16,568 nt of DNA from an uncultured Collinsella sp. (GCA_938023705.1 CALJDJ010000074.1:1-16568); one strand, 5' to 3'; positions 1 to 6,876 are shown, counted from the stretch's first letter. Numbers and translations: made by a program. Notes: a model not told the origin generated them from the sequence alone.

Positions 1-43
1 CCCCGCCGGCCCCGCGCGTGAACGCGTGTGCGGGCCGCCACGC

Positions 44-84
44 GACCCGTCCAGCCCGAAAATGACCCGTCTGCCACGAAATGG
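44..84. repeat. degenerate 20-bp direct repeat beside element A
   Basis: The word gacccgt occurs at 44-50 and again at 64-70. The bases after each copy are similar (gcccgaaaatg against gccacgaaatgg). This gives about two degenerate copies with a 20-bp period that run into the left end of the inverted-repeat element at 73. It may be an extra end of that element or a remnant of an earlier copy. Nothing else is recognisable in positions 1-72. Confidence 0.4.
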
Positions 85-232
85 GCCCATCTACTACGTT
101 TAAGCCGCTACCCTCAACCATGGCAAGTAATGCGAAATAAAAACCGCAGGTAGAACGCCTGCGATTTTTCATGAAAAGCGGGTATGGTCGGGGATATTGA
201 GTCAAACGTAGTAGATGGGCCGATTTCGTGGC
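73..232 (+). repeat. ~160-bp element A with 29-bp terminal inverted repeats
   Basis: Bases 73-101 match the reverse complement of 204-232 at 28 of 29 positions. The ~100 bp between them contain a hairpin (stem cgcagg/cctgcg at 145-150 and 158-163) with an A-run before and a T-run after it. The interior resembles the reverse complement of the element at 324-477, including a 23-base identical core (140-162 against 391-413) and similar flanks such as atggtcggg. The ends of both elements carry the word TACTACG. This architecture fits a small non-autonomous mobile element or a dispersed palindromic repeat, possibly transcribed as a structured RNA. No transposase lies in the window. The family name is unknown to me. 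Confidence 0.75.
139..169. terminator. terminator-like hairpin inside element A
   Basis: A 6-bp stem (cgcagg 145-150, cctgcg 158-163) with a 7-base loop is preceded by aaaaa (139-143) and followed by attttt (164-169). It would look like an intrinsic terminator from either strand. No gene obviously ends here, and the same hairpin recurs in element B, so it may instead be a conserved structural core of the repeat family. Confidence 0.45.
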
Positions 233-257
233 GGGCGCTGTCAGCCGATCTCCGCGG

Positions 258-287
258 GCGGAAGAAAACGGATCATTTTTGTTCCGC
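258..287. repeat. hairpin between elements A and B
   Basis: Bases gcggaagaaaa (258-268) pair with ttttgttccgc (277-287) with one mismatch, leaving a short loop. It lies in the spacer between the two inverted-repeat elements and belongs to no gene I can support. Confidence 0.4.
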
Positions 288-323
288 GAGGCCTGGGATG
301 GTATCCGTGCGGGACTATCCGAA

Positions 324-477
324 CAAAACTATGTCGGTTTACTACGATGAATTCGACATTCCCGACCATGACTGCATTTTTCTAAATATTGCAGGCGTTC
401 TACCTGCGGTTTTGCAAGCGCGCAATTTGCCGTGGTCGAAGGCGGGCGATTCATCGTAGTAAACCGGCATAGTTTTG
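324..477 (-). repeat. ~154-bp element B, inverted relative of element A
   Basis: Bases 324-352 match the reverse complement of 449-477 at 28 of 29 positions. The match continues a few bases inward after a one-base indel. The interior carries gcagg/cctgc (391-395, 403-407), the same hairpin as element A but in opposite orientation, inside a 23-base identical block (391-413). Read on the minus strand, the element aligns with element A along most of its interior, while the terminal repeats of the two have diverged outside a TACTACG core. B lies just downstream of the minus-strand response regulator and could act as its 3' end. No clear terminator is visible between 478 and 537. Confidence 0.75.
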
Positions 478-537
478 AAATGGTATTAAATCGGTAGCAG
501 CCATTTTGCTATGCCGGGGCGGTTGGCCGTTGGGTAA

Positions 538-1167
538 TTACCCTCGCAGGTAGGCGATGGCGATTTGGGTGCGGTTGCGCAGACCCATTTTGGCAAGGAT
601 CGAGCTGATGTGGTTGCGCACCGTGCCTTCGCCCATATAGGCGGTGGCGGCGATTTCCTTGTTATCGAGACCGCGGGCGATGAGCTCGGCGACTTCGAAC
701 TCGCGGTCGGTCAGACCGGCAAAGGCCGCGGGCCGGTGGGGCGCGCCCGTCTTGTTGCCCATCCCGTCAAAGTCAACATCTTCGATCGCCTTACCCTCGA
801 GCACGCGTTTGCCGCTCATGACCTGCGCCAACGCCGGAGGAATGGCGGCGACATCGGTTTTAATCAGGTAGCCGCGGGCGCCCAGTTTGAGCGCCGACAC
901 AATGTACTCGTCATCCGAGAATGTCGTCAGGAACACCACGAGCGCCGCAGGATCGCGCTCGAGGATCTCGCGCGCCGCCGATAGGCCGTCTCGTCCCGGC
1001 ATCTGAATGTCGAGCAGCGCGATGTCGGGCGAGTGCTCAGCGTAGAGCGCCACTGCGTCGTTGCCGTTGGCACCGGTGCCCACCACCTCGATCTGCGGCT
1101 GGGCGCCCAGGATAATCTTGAGCGAATCGACCACTAGGCGGTCGTCGTCGACAACGATGAGCCTCAT
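538..1167 (-). CDS. NarL/FixJ-family two-component response regulator
   Basis: A 209-residue cytoplasmic DNA-binding regulator. Residues 1-120 form a receiver domain: acidic pocket D7-D9, phosphoacceptor D53 in LLDIQMPG, switch threonine at T81/T82, and K103 in GYLIK. Residues 150-207 form a LuxR-type helix-turn-helix (GLTDREFEVAELIARGLDNK, then GTVRNHISSILAKMGLRNRT). Length and layout are normal for the family. The ATG overlaps the kinase stop by four bases (ATGA at 1167-1164), so the two are translationally coupled and almost certainly form a cognate pair. The divergent ABC-2 exporter at 2506 is the likely target, because this arrangement is common for drug or lantibiotic resistance and envelope-stress systems. 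That target is inferred, and the inducing signal cannot be read from the sequence. Confidence 0.95.
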   Translation of the reverse strand: MRLIVVDDDRLVVDSLKIILGAQPQIEVVGTGANGNDAVALYAEHSPDIALLDIQMPGRDGLSAAREILERDPAALVVFLTTFSDDEYIVSALKLGARGYLIKTDVAAIPPALAQVMSGKRVLEGKAIEDVDFDGMGNKTGAPHRPAAFAGLTDREFEVAELIARGLDNKEIAATAYMGEGTVRNHISSILAKMGLRNRTQIAIAYLRG

Positions 1168-2309
1168 CGGCCATCATCTCCTTGCTGTTTGGGAACGGTG
1201 GCAAACACGCGCCAGCCGCCGGCGCCGGCACGCGGGCCGGCGGTGAAGGTGCCGCCAAGCGCCTCGATGCGCTCGCGCATAGAGGCGAGCCCCATGCCCT
1301 CCGCGGCGCCGTGGCCGCTTGCTTGAACCCCGCCCGCGCCATCGTCGGTAACGATGAGCTGGTAAAACGACGGATGCTCCATGCAACGTACAGTGACAGC
1401 ATGGGCGCAAGCGTGGCGCATGGTGTTGGAGAGCGCCTCGCGCAGGACCGCCGCAAAGCAGTTCGCAACGTTTGCGGGCGCATGTTCGGTCATAACTTCA
1501 AGCTCAATCCGCGGACCGCCGTCCGAGCGCGCGCCTTCAACAATGCGTTCGAGCTGCACGGAAAGGTCGACGGCGTTGTCGTTGAGCGCGTGGACGCTGG
1601 CGCGCACGAGCTGGAGCGCCTCGTCAACGGTGTATTTGACGTCGGCGAAATCGGCGGCAACGCCGGGCTCGTTGGCATGGACCACGCGCAGGGCTTCGGT
1701 TTGAAGCGAAGCGCGCGTGAGCTGATGGCCCACGTTATCGTGGATCTCGCGCGCGATGCGGGCGCGTTCGGCGAGCGTCGCGAGCTCGACTTCGTAGTCC
1801 TGGCGGTCGGCGAGGTCGCGGTTGCGTGCCTCGAGTGCCAGGGCGCGTTCTTGCAGCTTGTCGCGGGTGCGACGCATGCGTTCCTGTTCGCGCTCCAGCT
1901 GCGCGGTGCGCAGCGACAGCAACGTGGCGGCGACCGAAAGGATGGCGGTTAGCAACAGCGTTCGGGTGGTGAGCGCGCCGCAGCGAAGGTCCGTGGCAAG
2001 TGCGCAGGCAAACACGGAGCCAATTGCCAGCGCGGGCCAGATGCGTTCACGGCGCACGCGTCGCGCGATGTCATAGAGGGCGAGAGGTGCGAACGGCACA
2101 AACGGCGGCACGAAGACAGCCGCGATGACGTAGGCGTAGCTGCCGGCCTCGCTGGCGCGACGGGCGCGTTCTTCCTGCGCGACCTCGGCCAGCGCGGCGA
2201 TGACAACGCCAAGGCAAAACGCCGCGACCAGGCGAGCATCCACAGCAAGGCCCGTGGCGGCTGCGATGCAGCACGCCAGCACGATCGATTTGTCGAATAG
2301 CCTGTTCAT
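1164..2309 (-). CDS. DesK/LiaS-like sensor histidine kinase (HisKA_3 type)
   Basis: A membrane sensor kinase of 381 residues from the chosen start. Residues 1-135 are about five hydrophobic segments with almost no extracytoplasmic loop, which suggests the signal is sensed within or at the membrane. A coiled-coil linker (136-180) leads to the phosphoacceptor H190 in REIHDNVGHQL, the signature of the HisKA_3 family that pairs with NarL-type regulators. The ATPase domain shows an N-box (REALSNTMRHA, N295), a G1 box (TDDGAGG) and a G2 box (GMGLASMRERIEALGG). The frame is open upstream to 2354, but MNRLFDKSIV at 2309 is preferred. The extra 15 residues do not look like family sequence, and a -10-like TACAAT lies just upstream of 2309. 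The kinase is upstream of and coupled to the regulator. Confidence 0.93.
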   Translation of the reverse strand: MNRLFDKSIVLACCIAAATGLAVDARLVAAFCLGVVIAALAEVAQEERARRASEAGSYAYVIAAVFVPPFVPFAPLALYDIARRVRRERIWPALAIGSVFACALATDLRCGALTTRTLLLTAILSVAATLLSLRTAQLEREQERMRRTRDKLQERALALEARNRDLADRQDYEVELATLAERARIAREIHDNVGHQLTRASLQTEALRVVHANEPGVAADFADVKYTVDEALQLVRASVHALNDNAVDLSVQLERIVEGARSDGGPRIELEVMTEHAPANVANCFAAVLREALSNTMRHACAHAVTVRCMEHPSFYQLIVTDDGAGGVQASGHGAAEGMGLASMRERIEALGGTFTAGPRAGAGGWRVFATVPKQQGDDGR

Positions 2310-2315
2310 ACGGGT

Positions 2316-2321
2316 ATTGTA
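2316..2321 (-). promoter_or_regulatory. -10-like box for a possibly leaderless kinase mRNA
   Basis: On the minus strand TACAAT ends six bases before the ATG at 2309, so the expected transcription start falls on or next to the A of the start codon. No good -35 hexamer or ribosome binding site is visible. This fits a leaderless message, which is common in actinobacteria. Its use is an inference from spacing alone. Confidence 0.4.
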
Positions 2322-2380
2322 CGCGATGCCGCGCACGGGGGAGGCGCCACTCAAAGCAACCGTGACATTCCTCCCACGCG

Positions 2381-2419
2381 GCGGGGCGGTCGCGTCAGCA
2401 GGCTACGCGACCGCCCCGC
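2381..2419. promoter_or_regulatory. perfect 15-bp GC-rich inverted repeat in the divergent gap
   Basis: Bases 2381-2395 are exactly complementary to 2405-2419, with a 9-base loop (cagcaggct). The repeat sits between the start of the kinase operon (2309, minus) and the exporter operon (2506, plus), about 70 bp from one and 85 bp from the other. There is no T-run, so it is not a standard intrinsic terminator. It could be an operator for a dimeric regulator such as the adjacent NarL-type protein, a leader hairpin of the exporter mRNA, or a barrier between the two transcripts. Confidence 0.6.
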
Positions 2420-2505
2420 ACTCGTGACAAAGCTCACTGGTGCGCGCCGTCAGCTCCTGCGATGATGCAATCGTACCGGGCCGCAAGCAACAGAAGGGCC
2501 GCCTC

Positions 2506-3444
2506 ATGACAGACATCGTCCACGTCGAAAACCTCGTTAAGCGCTACGACGACCTTATTGCGCTCGACCACTTTAACCTGAGTATCGCCCCCGGCGAGAT
2601 CTTTGGCCTGCTGGGCCCCAACGGCTCGGGCAAGACCACGTCCATCAACTGCATCCTGCAGCTGCTCGCCTACGATAAAGGCACCATCGAGCTGTTCGGC
2701 GAGCGCATGACGCCCGCCCGCTACGACCTCAAGCGCCGCATCGGTGTGGTGCCGCAGCAGGTGGCGGTGTTCGACGAGCTCACCGTGCGCGAGAACATCG
2801 ACTATTTCTGCAGTCTCTACGTCAACGACCGCAAGCGCCGCCGCGCGCTGGTGGACGAGGCGATCGACTTTGTCGGCCTGGGCGACTTTACCAAGTTCCG
2901 CCCCGGCAAGCTCTCGGGCGGCCTGGCGCGTCGTCTCAACATTGCCTGCGGTATCGCGCACAAGCCCGAGCTCATCTTTTTTGACGAACCCACGGTGGCG
3001 GTCGACCCGCAAAGCCGCAACGCCATCCTGGAGGGCATCTGCCGCCTGCGCGACGAGGGCGCCACGGTGGTGTATACCAGCCATTACATGGAGGAAGTCG
3101 AGCAGATCTGCAGCCGCATCATGATCATGGACGGTGGGCGCGTGCTGGCGCAGGGCACTAACGACGAGCTCAAGCGCATGATTCAGATGGGCGAGAAGAT
3201 TGTAATCGAGGTCGGCGAGGTTCCGAGTGCGGCGCTCGGTGCCGTCGCAAGCCTGCCGCACGTTCTGGACCTTTCGGCAACGGCGGGACAGCTCACGTTT
3301 TCGTGCGAAGCGAGCCCGCACAACCTGACGGACATTCTCGATGCGCTGCGCTCGCATGACGTGCCACTCGGCCGCATCTATTCCGAACCGCCGACCCTCA
3401 ACGACGTGTTCCTCGAGATCACCGGCCGCGAGCTGCGCGACTAG
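2506..3444 (+). CDS. ABC-2 exporter ATP-binding protein
   Basis: A 312-residue ATPase of the DrrA/CcmA-like (COG1131) type that powers the two permeases downstream. Walker A is GPNGSGKT (37-44), the Q-loop is near Q84/Q85, the signature is LSGGL (136-140), Walker B is LIFFDE (156-161) and the H-loop is H193 in YTSHYMEE. Residues after ~220 form the C-terminal extension usual for this group. Arginines after the signature (LSGGLARRLN) are also typical. The frame is open from 2440, but ATG 2506 is chosen: it has an agaaggg ribosome binding site seven bases upstream, and the protein then begins MTDIVHVENLVKRYDD as family members do. The permease starts nine bases after the stop. The substrate cannot be told from the sequence. 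Confidence 0.95.
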   Translation: MTDIVHVENLVKRYDDLIALDHFNLSIAPGEIFGLLGPNGSGKTTSINCILQLLAYDKGTIELFGERMTPARYDLKRRIGVVPQQVAVFDELTVRENIDYFCSLYVNDRKRRRALVDEAIDFVGLGDFTKFRPGKLSGGLARRLNIACGIAHKPELIFFDEPTVAVDPQSRNAILEGICRLRDEGATVVYTSHYMEEVEQICSRIMIMDGGRVLAQGTNDELKRMIQMGEKIVIEVGEVPSAALGAVASLPHVLDLSATAGQLTFSCEASPHNLTDILDALRSHDVPLGRIYSEPPTLNDVFLEITGRELRD

Positions 3445-3453
3445 GGGGCGGCC

Positions 3454-4641
3454 ATGTTCAACACCATCATCACCACGGTCAAGACGCTGCTGCGCCGGCC
3501 GAGCACGTGGGTCTGGGGCGCTCTCTTTCCTATTGCGCTTTCCACGATGTTCATGTTTATGTTTGCGAACCTCAGCTCCGACGGCACGGTCGACCCGGTG
3601 CCGGTTGCCGTCGTGGCGGACGAGGCCTGGGATGCCTCGACCTTTAAGGACGTGGCAGCTTCGCTTGCCAAGGCAGGCGACGACCAGCTGCTCGATGTGA
3701 GCGAGTACGAAGACTTGGCTGTCGCGCGCAAAGCGCTCAAGGCCGGCGAGGTCGCGGGCATCTATACGGTTGATGCCGCGGGCACGCCCAGGCTCACGCT
3801 GCTGTCGAGTTACGACAGCTCGCGCGCCTCGTCGGTGCTCACCGACCGCAGCATCCTTGAAACGGTGGCAAGCTCGTATACGCAAAATGTCGAGCTCATG
3901 CGCCAGATTGCCCAGGACAACCCGGCGGCGCTCGCCGATCCGGCGGCGGTTGCGCACGCCCTGTCGCTCGAGGGCGGAACCCGCCGCGTGAGCCTGACTC
4001 GTGCCACGCCCGATGGCACGGTCATCTACTACTACGCGCTCTTTGGCCTGGTCGCGATGATGTCTGCCGAGTTTGCCGCCTTGAGCGTCGTCGATTTGCA
4101 GCCTAATCTGTCGGGCCTTGGCGCGCGCCGCTGCGTGGGCGGTCTTTCCAAGACGGCGTCGCTGGCCGGCATTTTTGTCGGCTCGTGGCTGGTTTCCTTT
4201 GCATCGATGGCGGTTGCGATCGGCTACGTGCGCCTGGTCGTGGGCGTCGACTTTGGCGGGCGCGAGGGGTTGTGCCTGCTGGGCGGGGCTGCATCCGCGC
4301 TTGCCGCCACGGGCCTGGGGCTTTTTGTGGGCACGCTTCCCGTTAAGGGCGGCAAGGCATCCAAGTCGGGCATCCTCACGGGCTTTGCCACCACGTGCGC
4401 CCTGTTCGCCGGCCTCTACGGCGAGCCGGCGATGGCGCTTGCCGACGACGTCGCCCGCGCTTGTCCGGTCGAGTGCTGGCTCAACCCCGTCAAGCTCATC
4501 TGCGACATGTTCAATCGCCTGTATTTCTTTGAGGACCTGGGGCCCTTCGCTGTTCGCGCCGGCGCGCTCGTCCTGATGGCCCTGGTGTTTGTCGCCGCCG
4601 CTACGCTGATCTTTGGAAGGAGCCGCTATGAGCACCTTTAA
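3454..4641 (+). CDS. ABC-2 family exporter permease, first subunit
   Basis: A 395-residue inner-membrane subunit. It has a cytoplasmic start, a first transmembrane segment (about 20-40, WGALFPIALSTMFMFMFANL), an extracytoplasmic domain of ~150 residues (42-188), and then about five transmembrane segments (190-210, 233-262, 273-294, 306-325, 366-387). This is the layout of the ABC2_membrane_3 group, in which two such permeases pair with one or two ATPases. The last bases overlap the start of the second permease by 14 bp, indicating coupled translation and a heterodimeric channel. Exported substrates in this group include drugs, peptides and lipids. Which applies here is unknown. Confidence 0.9.
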   Translation: MFNTIITTVKTLLRRPSTWVWGALFPIALSTMFMFMFANLSSDGTVDPVPVAVVADEAWDASTFKDVAASLAKAGDDQLLDVSEYEDLAVARKALKAGEVAGIYTVDAAGTPRLTLLSSYDSSRASSVLTDRSILETVASSYTQNVELMRQIAQDNPAALADPAAVAHALSLEGGTRRVSLTRATPDGTVIYYYALFGLVAMMSAEFAALSVVDLQPNLSGLGARRCVGGLSKTASLAGIFVGSWLVSFASMAVAIGYVRLVVGVDFGGREGLCLLGGAASALAATGLGLFVGTLPVKGGKASKSGILTGFATTCALFAGLYGEPAMALADDVARACPVECWLNPVKLICDMFNRLYFFEDLGPFAVRAGALVLMALVFVAAATLIFGRSRYEHL

Positions 4642-5833
4642 GACCGCGCTTCGCATGGCGCTGGCGCACCCGTTCTACCTGCTCATCTATACGGTGTTCA
4701 TCTCGCTCATGGGCGTATTCATCGCGGCTTCGGTGAGCTGGAACTCGTCGCAGCTTACCGAGTACAAGCCCTACGACACCAACGTGATCGTGGTCGACCG
4801 CGACAATAGCGACCTTTCGCGGGCGCTTACCAAGCACCTGGGCTCACGCTTTGACCTGGTCACGGGCGTCGGCGACGACACATACGACCTTGCCGACGCG
4901 CTCTCCAAGAGCAACAGCGCCAAGGGCAGTGCCGATTGCGTGTTCTTTATCCCGGAGGGGTTTGAGGACGATCTTGTTGCAGCCGCCCGTGCGGGGGAGG
5001 CCCTGCCCAAGCTCGACGTGACCTATGGTTCCGGCACCATGGCGGCGGCGCTTTCGTCCGCCGAGGCCTCGCGCTGGATCTCGCTCGCGGGCGCTGCGGC
5101 GGCGCTTGAACCCGCTGCCTCCAACGGTGACGTCGCAAGGGCCGCCGAGCACGCGGCCGCAAAGCGCGCGGAGGTCCAGATCGAGCAGGTCAAGGTCGAC
5201 TCGACTGCTGCTACCACGCTCGAGTCGTACTTCAACTTTGGCGCGTACGCGATCATCTCGTCGGTCATCGTGTCGGTGGGACTGGTGTTCTCGGGCATGA
5301 ACGAGCCCGAGCGCGTGCGCCGCATGGATGCCAGCCCGGTCTCTGAGCGCCAGCGTTCGCTCGCTGTGTTCGCGGCCGCCGCCGTGCTCACCGTCTGCAT
5401 CTGGCTCGTGTCGAGCATGATGGGCGTCGTGGGCTTTGCCAGCGCGGTTGCCGAGGTCGGCGTGGGTCGCGTGTGCCTGGCGCTGGCGGCAACGTTTGCC
5501 CTAGCGTGCACGCCACTGGCCGTTGGCTTTGCCCTGTCGAGCCTGGGCGCGCGCGAGGAGCTGCTCAACGGTGTGGGCAACCTGCTCGGCATGCTCATGA
5601 CGTTTTTGGGCGGCGCCTGGATGCCGCTGTCGCTCATGGGCTCGGCCGTGCAGACGGTGGCGCACTTTGTGCCGACGTATTGGGTGAACGACGCGATCGG
5701 CAAGGCGCTCGCCGCGGACCTGACGTCCACCGTGCTGGGCGACATCGCCTGCGATCTGGGCGTCACGGTGCTCTTCGCCGCCGCCATCGCCGCCGTAGGC
5801 CTGGCCCTCACCCGCGCCAAATCCCACGCCTAG
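4628..5833 (+). CDS. ABC-2 family exporter permease, second subunit
   Basis: A 401-residue permease with the same plan as its neighbour: a transmembrane segment at about 15-37, a ~165-residue extracytoplasmic domain (38-203), then a helical bundle (205-224, 246-270, 282-305, 315-342, 373-395). The segment FLGGAWMPLSLMGSAVQTVA and the following HFVPTYWVNDAI match the region conserved near the end of ABC-2 permeases. The frame is open from 4613, but ATG 4628 is preferred because a strong ggaaggag site ends five bases before it. That start lies inside the end of the first permease. A palindromic repeat begins eight bases after the stop, and no other gene of the operon follows. Confidence 0.9.
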   Translation: MSTFKTALRMALAHPFYLLIYTVFISLMGVFIAASVSWNSSQLTEYKPYDTNVIVVDRDNSDLSRALTKHLGSRFDLVTGVGDDTYDLADALSKSNSAKGSADCVFFIPEGFEDDLVAAARAGEALPKLDVTYGSGTMAAALSSAEASRWISLAGAAAALEPAASNGDVARAAEHAAAKRAEVQIEQVKVDSTAATTLESYFNFGAYAIISSVIVSVGLVFSGMNEPERVRRMDASPVSERQRSLAVFAAAAVLTVCIWLVSSMMGVVGFASAVAEVGVGRVCLALAATFALACTPLAVGFALSSLGAREELLNGVGNLLGMLMTFLGGAWMPLSLMGSAVQTVAHFVPTYWVNDAIGKALAADLTSTVLGDIACDLGVTVLFAAAIAAVGLALTRAKSHA

Positions 5834-5840
5834 CTACCTG

Positions 5841-6057
5841 GTCATCGGGGACGTTCTTAAACGGCTAGTCATCGGAGACAGTCTTTGTCGATTCGCCGGC
5901 CCGCCGGTCGTGCCGGCAAGGACTGTCCCAATATGTCGGCACTTGGGGACGTTCCTTTCCTGCCGGCACTTGGGGACAGTCCCGGCATTCATTGGGCACT
6001 CATTGGGGACAGACTTAAATGAGCGATTTCACTCATTTAAGTCTGTCCCCAATGAGT
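5841..6057. repeat. composite GGGGAC/GTCCCC palindromic repeat, copy 1
   Basis: This region fills most of the 321-bp gap between the two transporter operons. It begins eight bases after the permease stop. It contains: an ~80-bp block (5841-5920) that recurs at 9543-9621; an imperfect inverted repeat (5877-5890 with 5914-5927, 12 of 14); two direct copies of cggcacttggggac (5937-5950 and 5964-5977); and a perfect 26-bp stem (5998-6023 with 6032-6057) around an 8-base loop. The GGGGAC/GTCCCC words resemble REP sequences linked to REP-associated tyrosine transposases in gut bacteria. That link is from memory and no such transposase is in the window. In RNA it would fold strongly and may end or protect the exporter transcript. 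Confidence 0.75.
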
Positions 6058-6064
6058 AGGTTGG

Positions 6065-6150
6065 AAAATAGTTCGCGCACGTCGCTTAAAAATAGTTCGC
6101 CCAGGTTTACTATTACCCTAGAAAAGTAGCAGAAGGCTAACAACGGGGGA
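6065..6150 (+). promoter_or_regulatory. direct-repeat operator and promoter region of the FtsX-type transporter
   Basis: The 12-mer aaaatagttcgc occurs at 6065-6076 and again at 6089-6100, a spacing of 24 bp, close to whole helical turns. It is followed by AT-rich sequence with a plausible -10 (tactat 6108-6113) and a ribosome binding site gggggga-like run (6145-6150) four bases before the ATG at 6155. A ttaaaa at 6086-6091 could be a weak -35. Two identical sites in the same orientation just upstream of a promoter suggest cooperative binding by a regulator, possibly a response regulator or other dimer. The regulator is not identifiable here. Confidence 0.5.
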
Positions 6151-6154
6151 TAGC

Positions 6155-6868
6155 ATGGCGACAAAGCAAGCGTATGTCCAGGTCAGCGGGCTCAGGAAAC
6201 ACTACGGCGACGGTGATGCGCGCCTGACGGTACTCGATGGCATCGACACGTCCATCAACCGCGGCGAGATCTGCGTCATGCTGGGGCCCTCGGGCTCGGG
6301 CAAGTCGACCTTTCTCAACCTGATCGGCGGCCTGGAGGATGCCGACGGTGGCTCCATCATGGTGGACGGCTGCGACCTCACGGTGCTCAAACCTACCGAT
6401 CTGGGCGAGTATCGCCGCCGTGAGCTGGGTTTTGTCTTCCAGTTCTACAACCTGGTGCCCGACCTTACCATCAAGGAGAACATCGAGGTCACGGCGCACC
6501 TGTCCAAAAACCCGCTCAATGTCGACGACCTGCTGCGTTCGCTGGGCCTCTACGAGCACCGCAACAAGTTCCCGCGCCAGGTCTCGGGCGGCCAACAGCA
6601 GCGTTGCGCCATCGGCCGCGCACTCGTCAAAAACCCGGGCCTGCTGCTGTGCGACGAGCCCACCGGCGCGCTTGACTACAAGACATCCAAGGAAATCTTG
6701 CAGCTCATGGAGGATGTTAACCGCACCTACGACTGCACCATCATCATCGTCACCCACAACGCCGCCATCGCCCGTATGGCCAACCGCGTGCTGCGCCTGC
6801 GCGACGGCCGCATCGTCGAGGATGAGCTCAACGAGTCGCCCGTTGCGGCCGCCGAGCTCGATTGGTAG
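6155..6868 (+). CDS. MacB/LolD-type ABC transporter ATP-binding protein
   Basis: A 237-residue ATPase of the group that works with FtsX-domain permeases. Walker A is GPSGSGKS (44-51), the Q-loop Q96 lies in FVFQFYNLVPDLTIKENI, the signature is VSGGQQQR (143-150), Walker B ends in LLCDEPTGALD (D167, E168), and the H-loop is H201 in VTHN. The phrase DEPTGALD is characteristic of the MacB/LolD/FtsE branch. Members of this branch drive conformational changes in their permease (mechanotransmission), in contrast to substrate pumping by classical exporters. The permease gene starts eight bases after the stop, so the two form one operon. Proposed roles are antimicrobial peptide resistance, lipoprotein or envelope functions; none can be chosen here. 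Confidence 0.94.
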   Translation: MATKQAYVQVSGLRKHYGDGDARLTVLDGIDTSINRGEICVMLGPSGSGKSTFLNLIGGLEDADGGSIMVDGCDLTVLKPTDLGEYRRRELGFVFQFYNLVPDLTIKENIEVTAHLSKNPLNVDDLLRSLGLYEHRNKFPRQVSGGQQQRCAIGRALVKNPGLLLCDEPTGALDYKTSKEILQLMEDVNRTYDCTIIIVTHNAAIARMANRVLRLRDGRIVEDELNESPVAAAELDW

Positions 6869-6876
6869 GCGATGCC

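Noticed and set aside
184..459. A 91-codon open frame on the plus strand
   Set aside because: It starts inside element A, ends inside element B, and its codons are mostly made of their inverted repeats. There is no ribosome binding site at a suitable distance and no recognisable protein features.
495..511. A small hairpin (tagca/tgcta) as terminator of the response regulator gene
   Set aside because: The stem is only five AT-containing base pairs and has no T-run on the minus strand, so it is too weak to call.
2434..4656. A 740-codon open frame on the minus strand, antisense to the ABC-2 operon
   Set aside because: It is a shadow of the strong GC bias at third codon positions in the real plus-strand genes. 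Its translation is rich in Arg, His, Ala and Gly without any family motif.
5841..6057. A possible CRISPR-like array from the repeated GGGGAC words
   Set aside because: The repeats are few, vary in length and orientation, form long palindromes and lack equal-length unique spacers. They fit REP-type elements instead.
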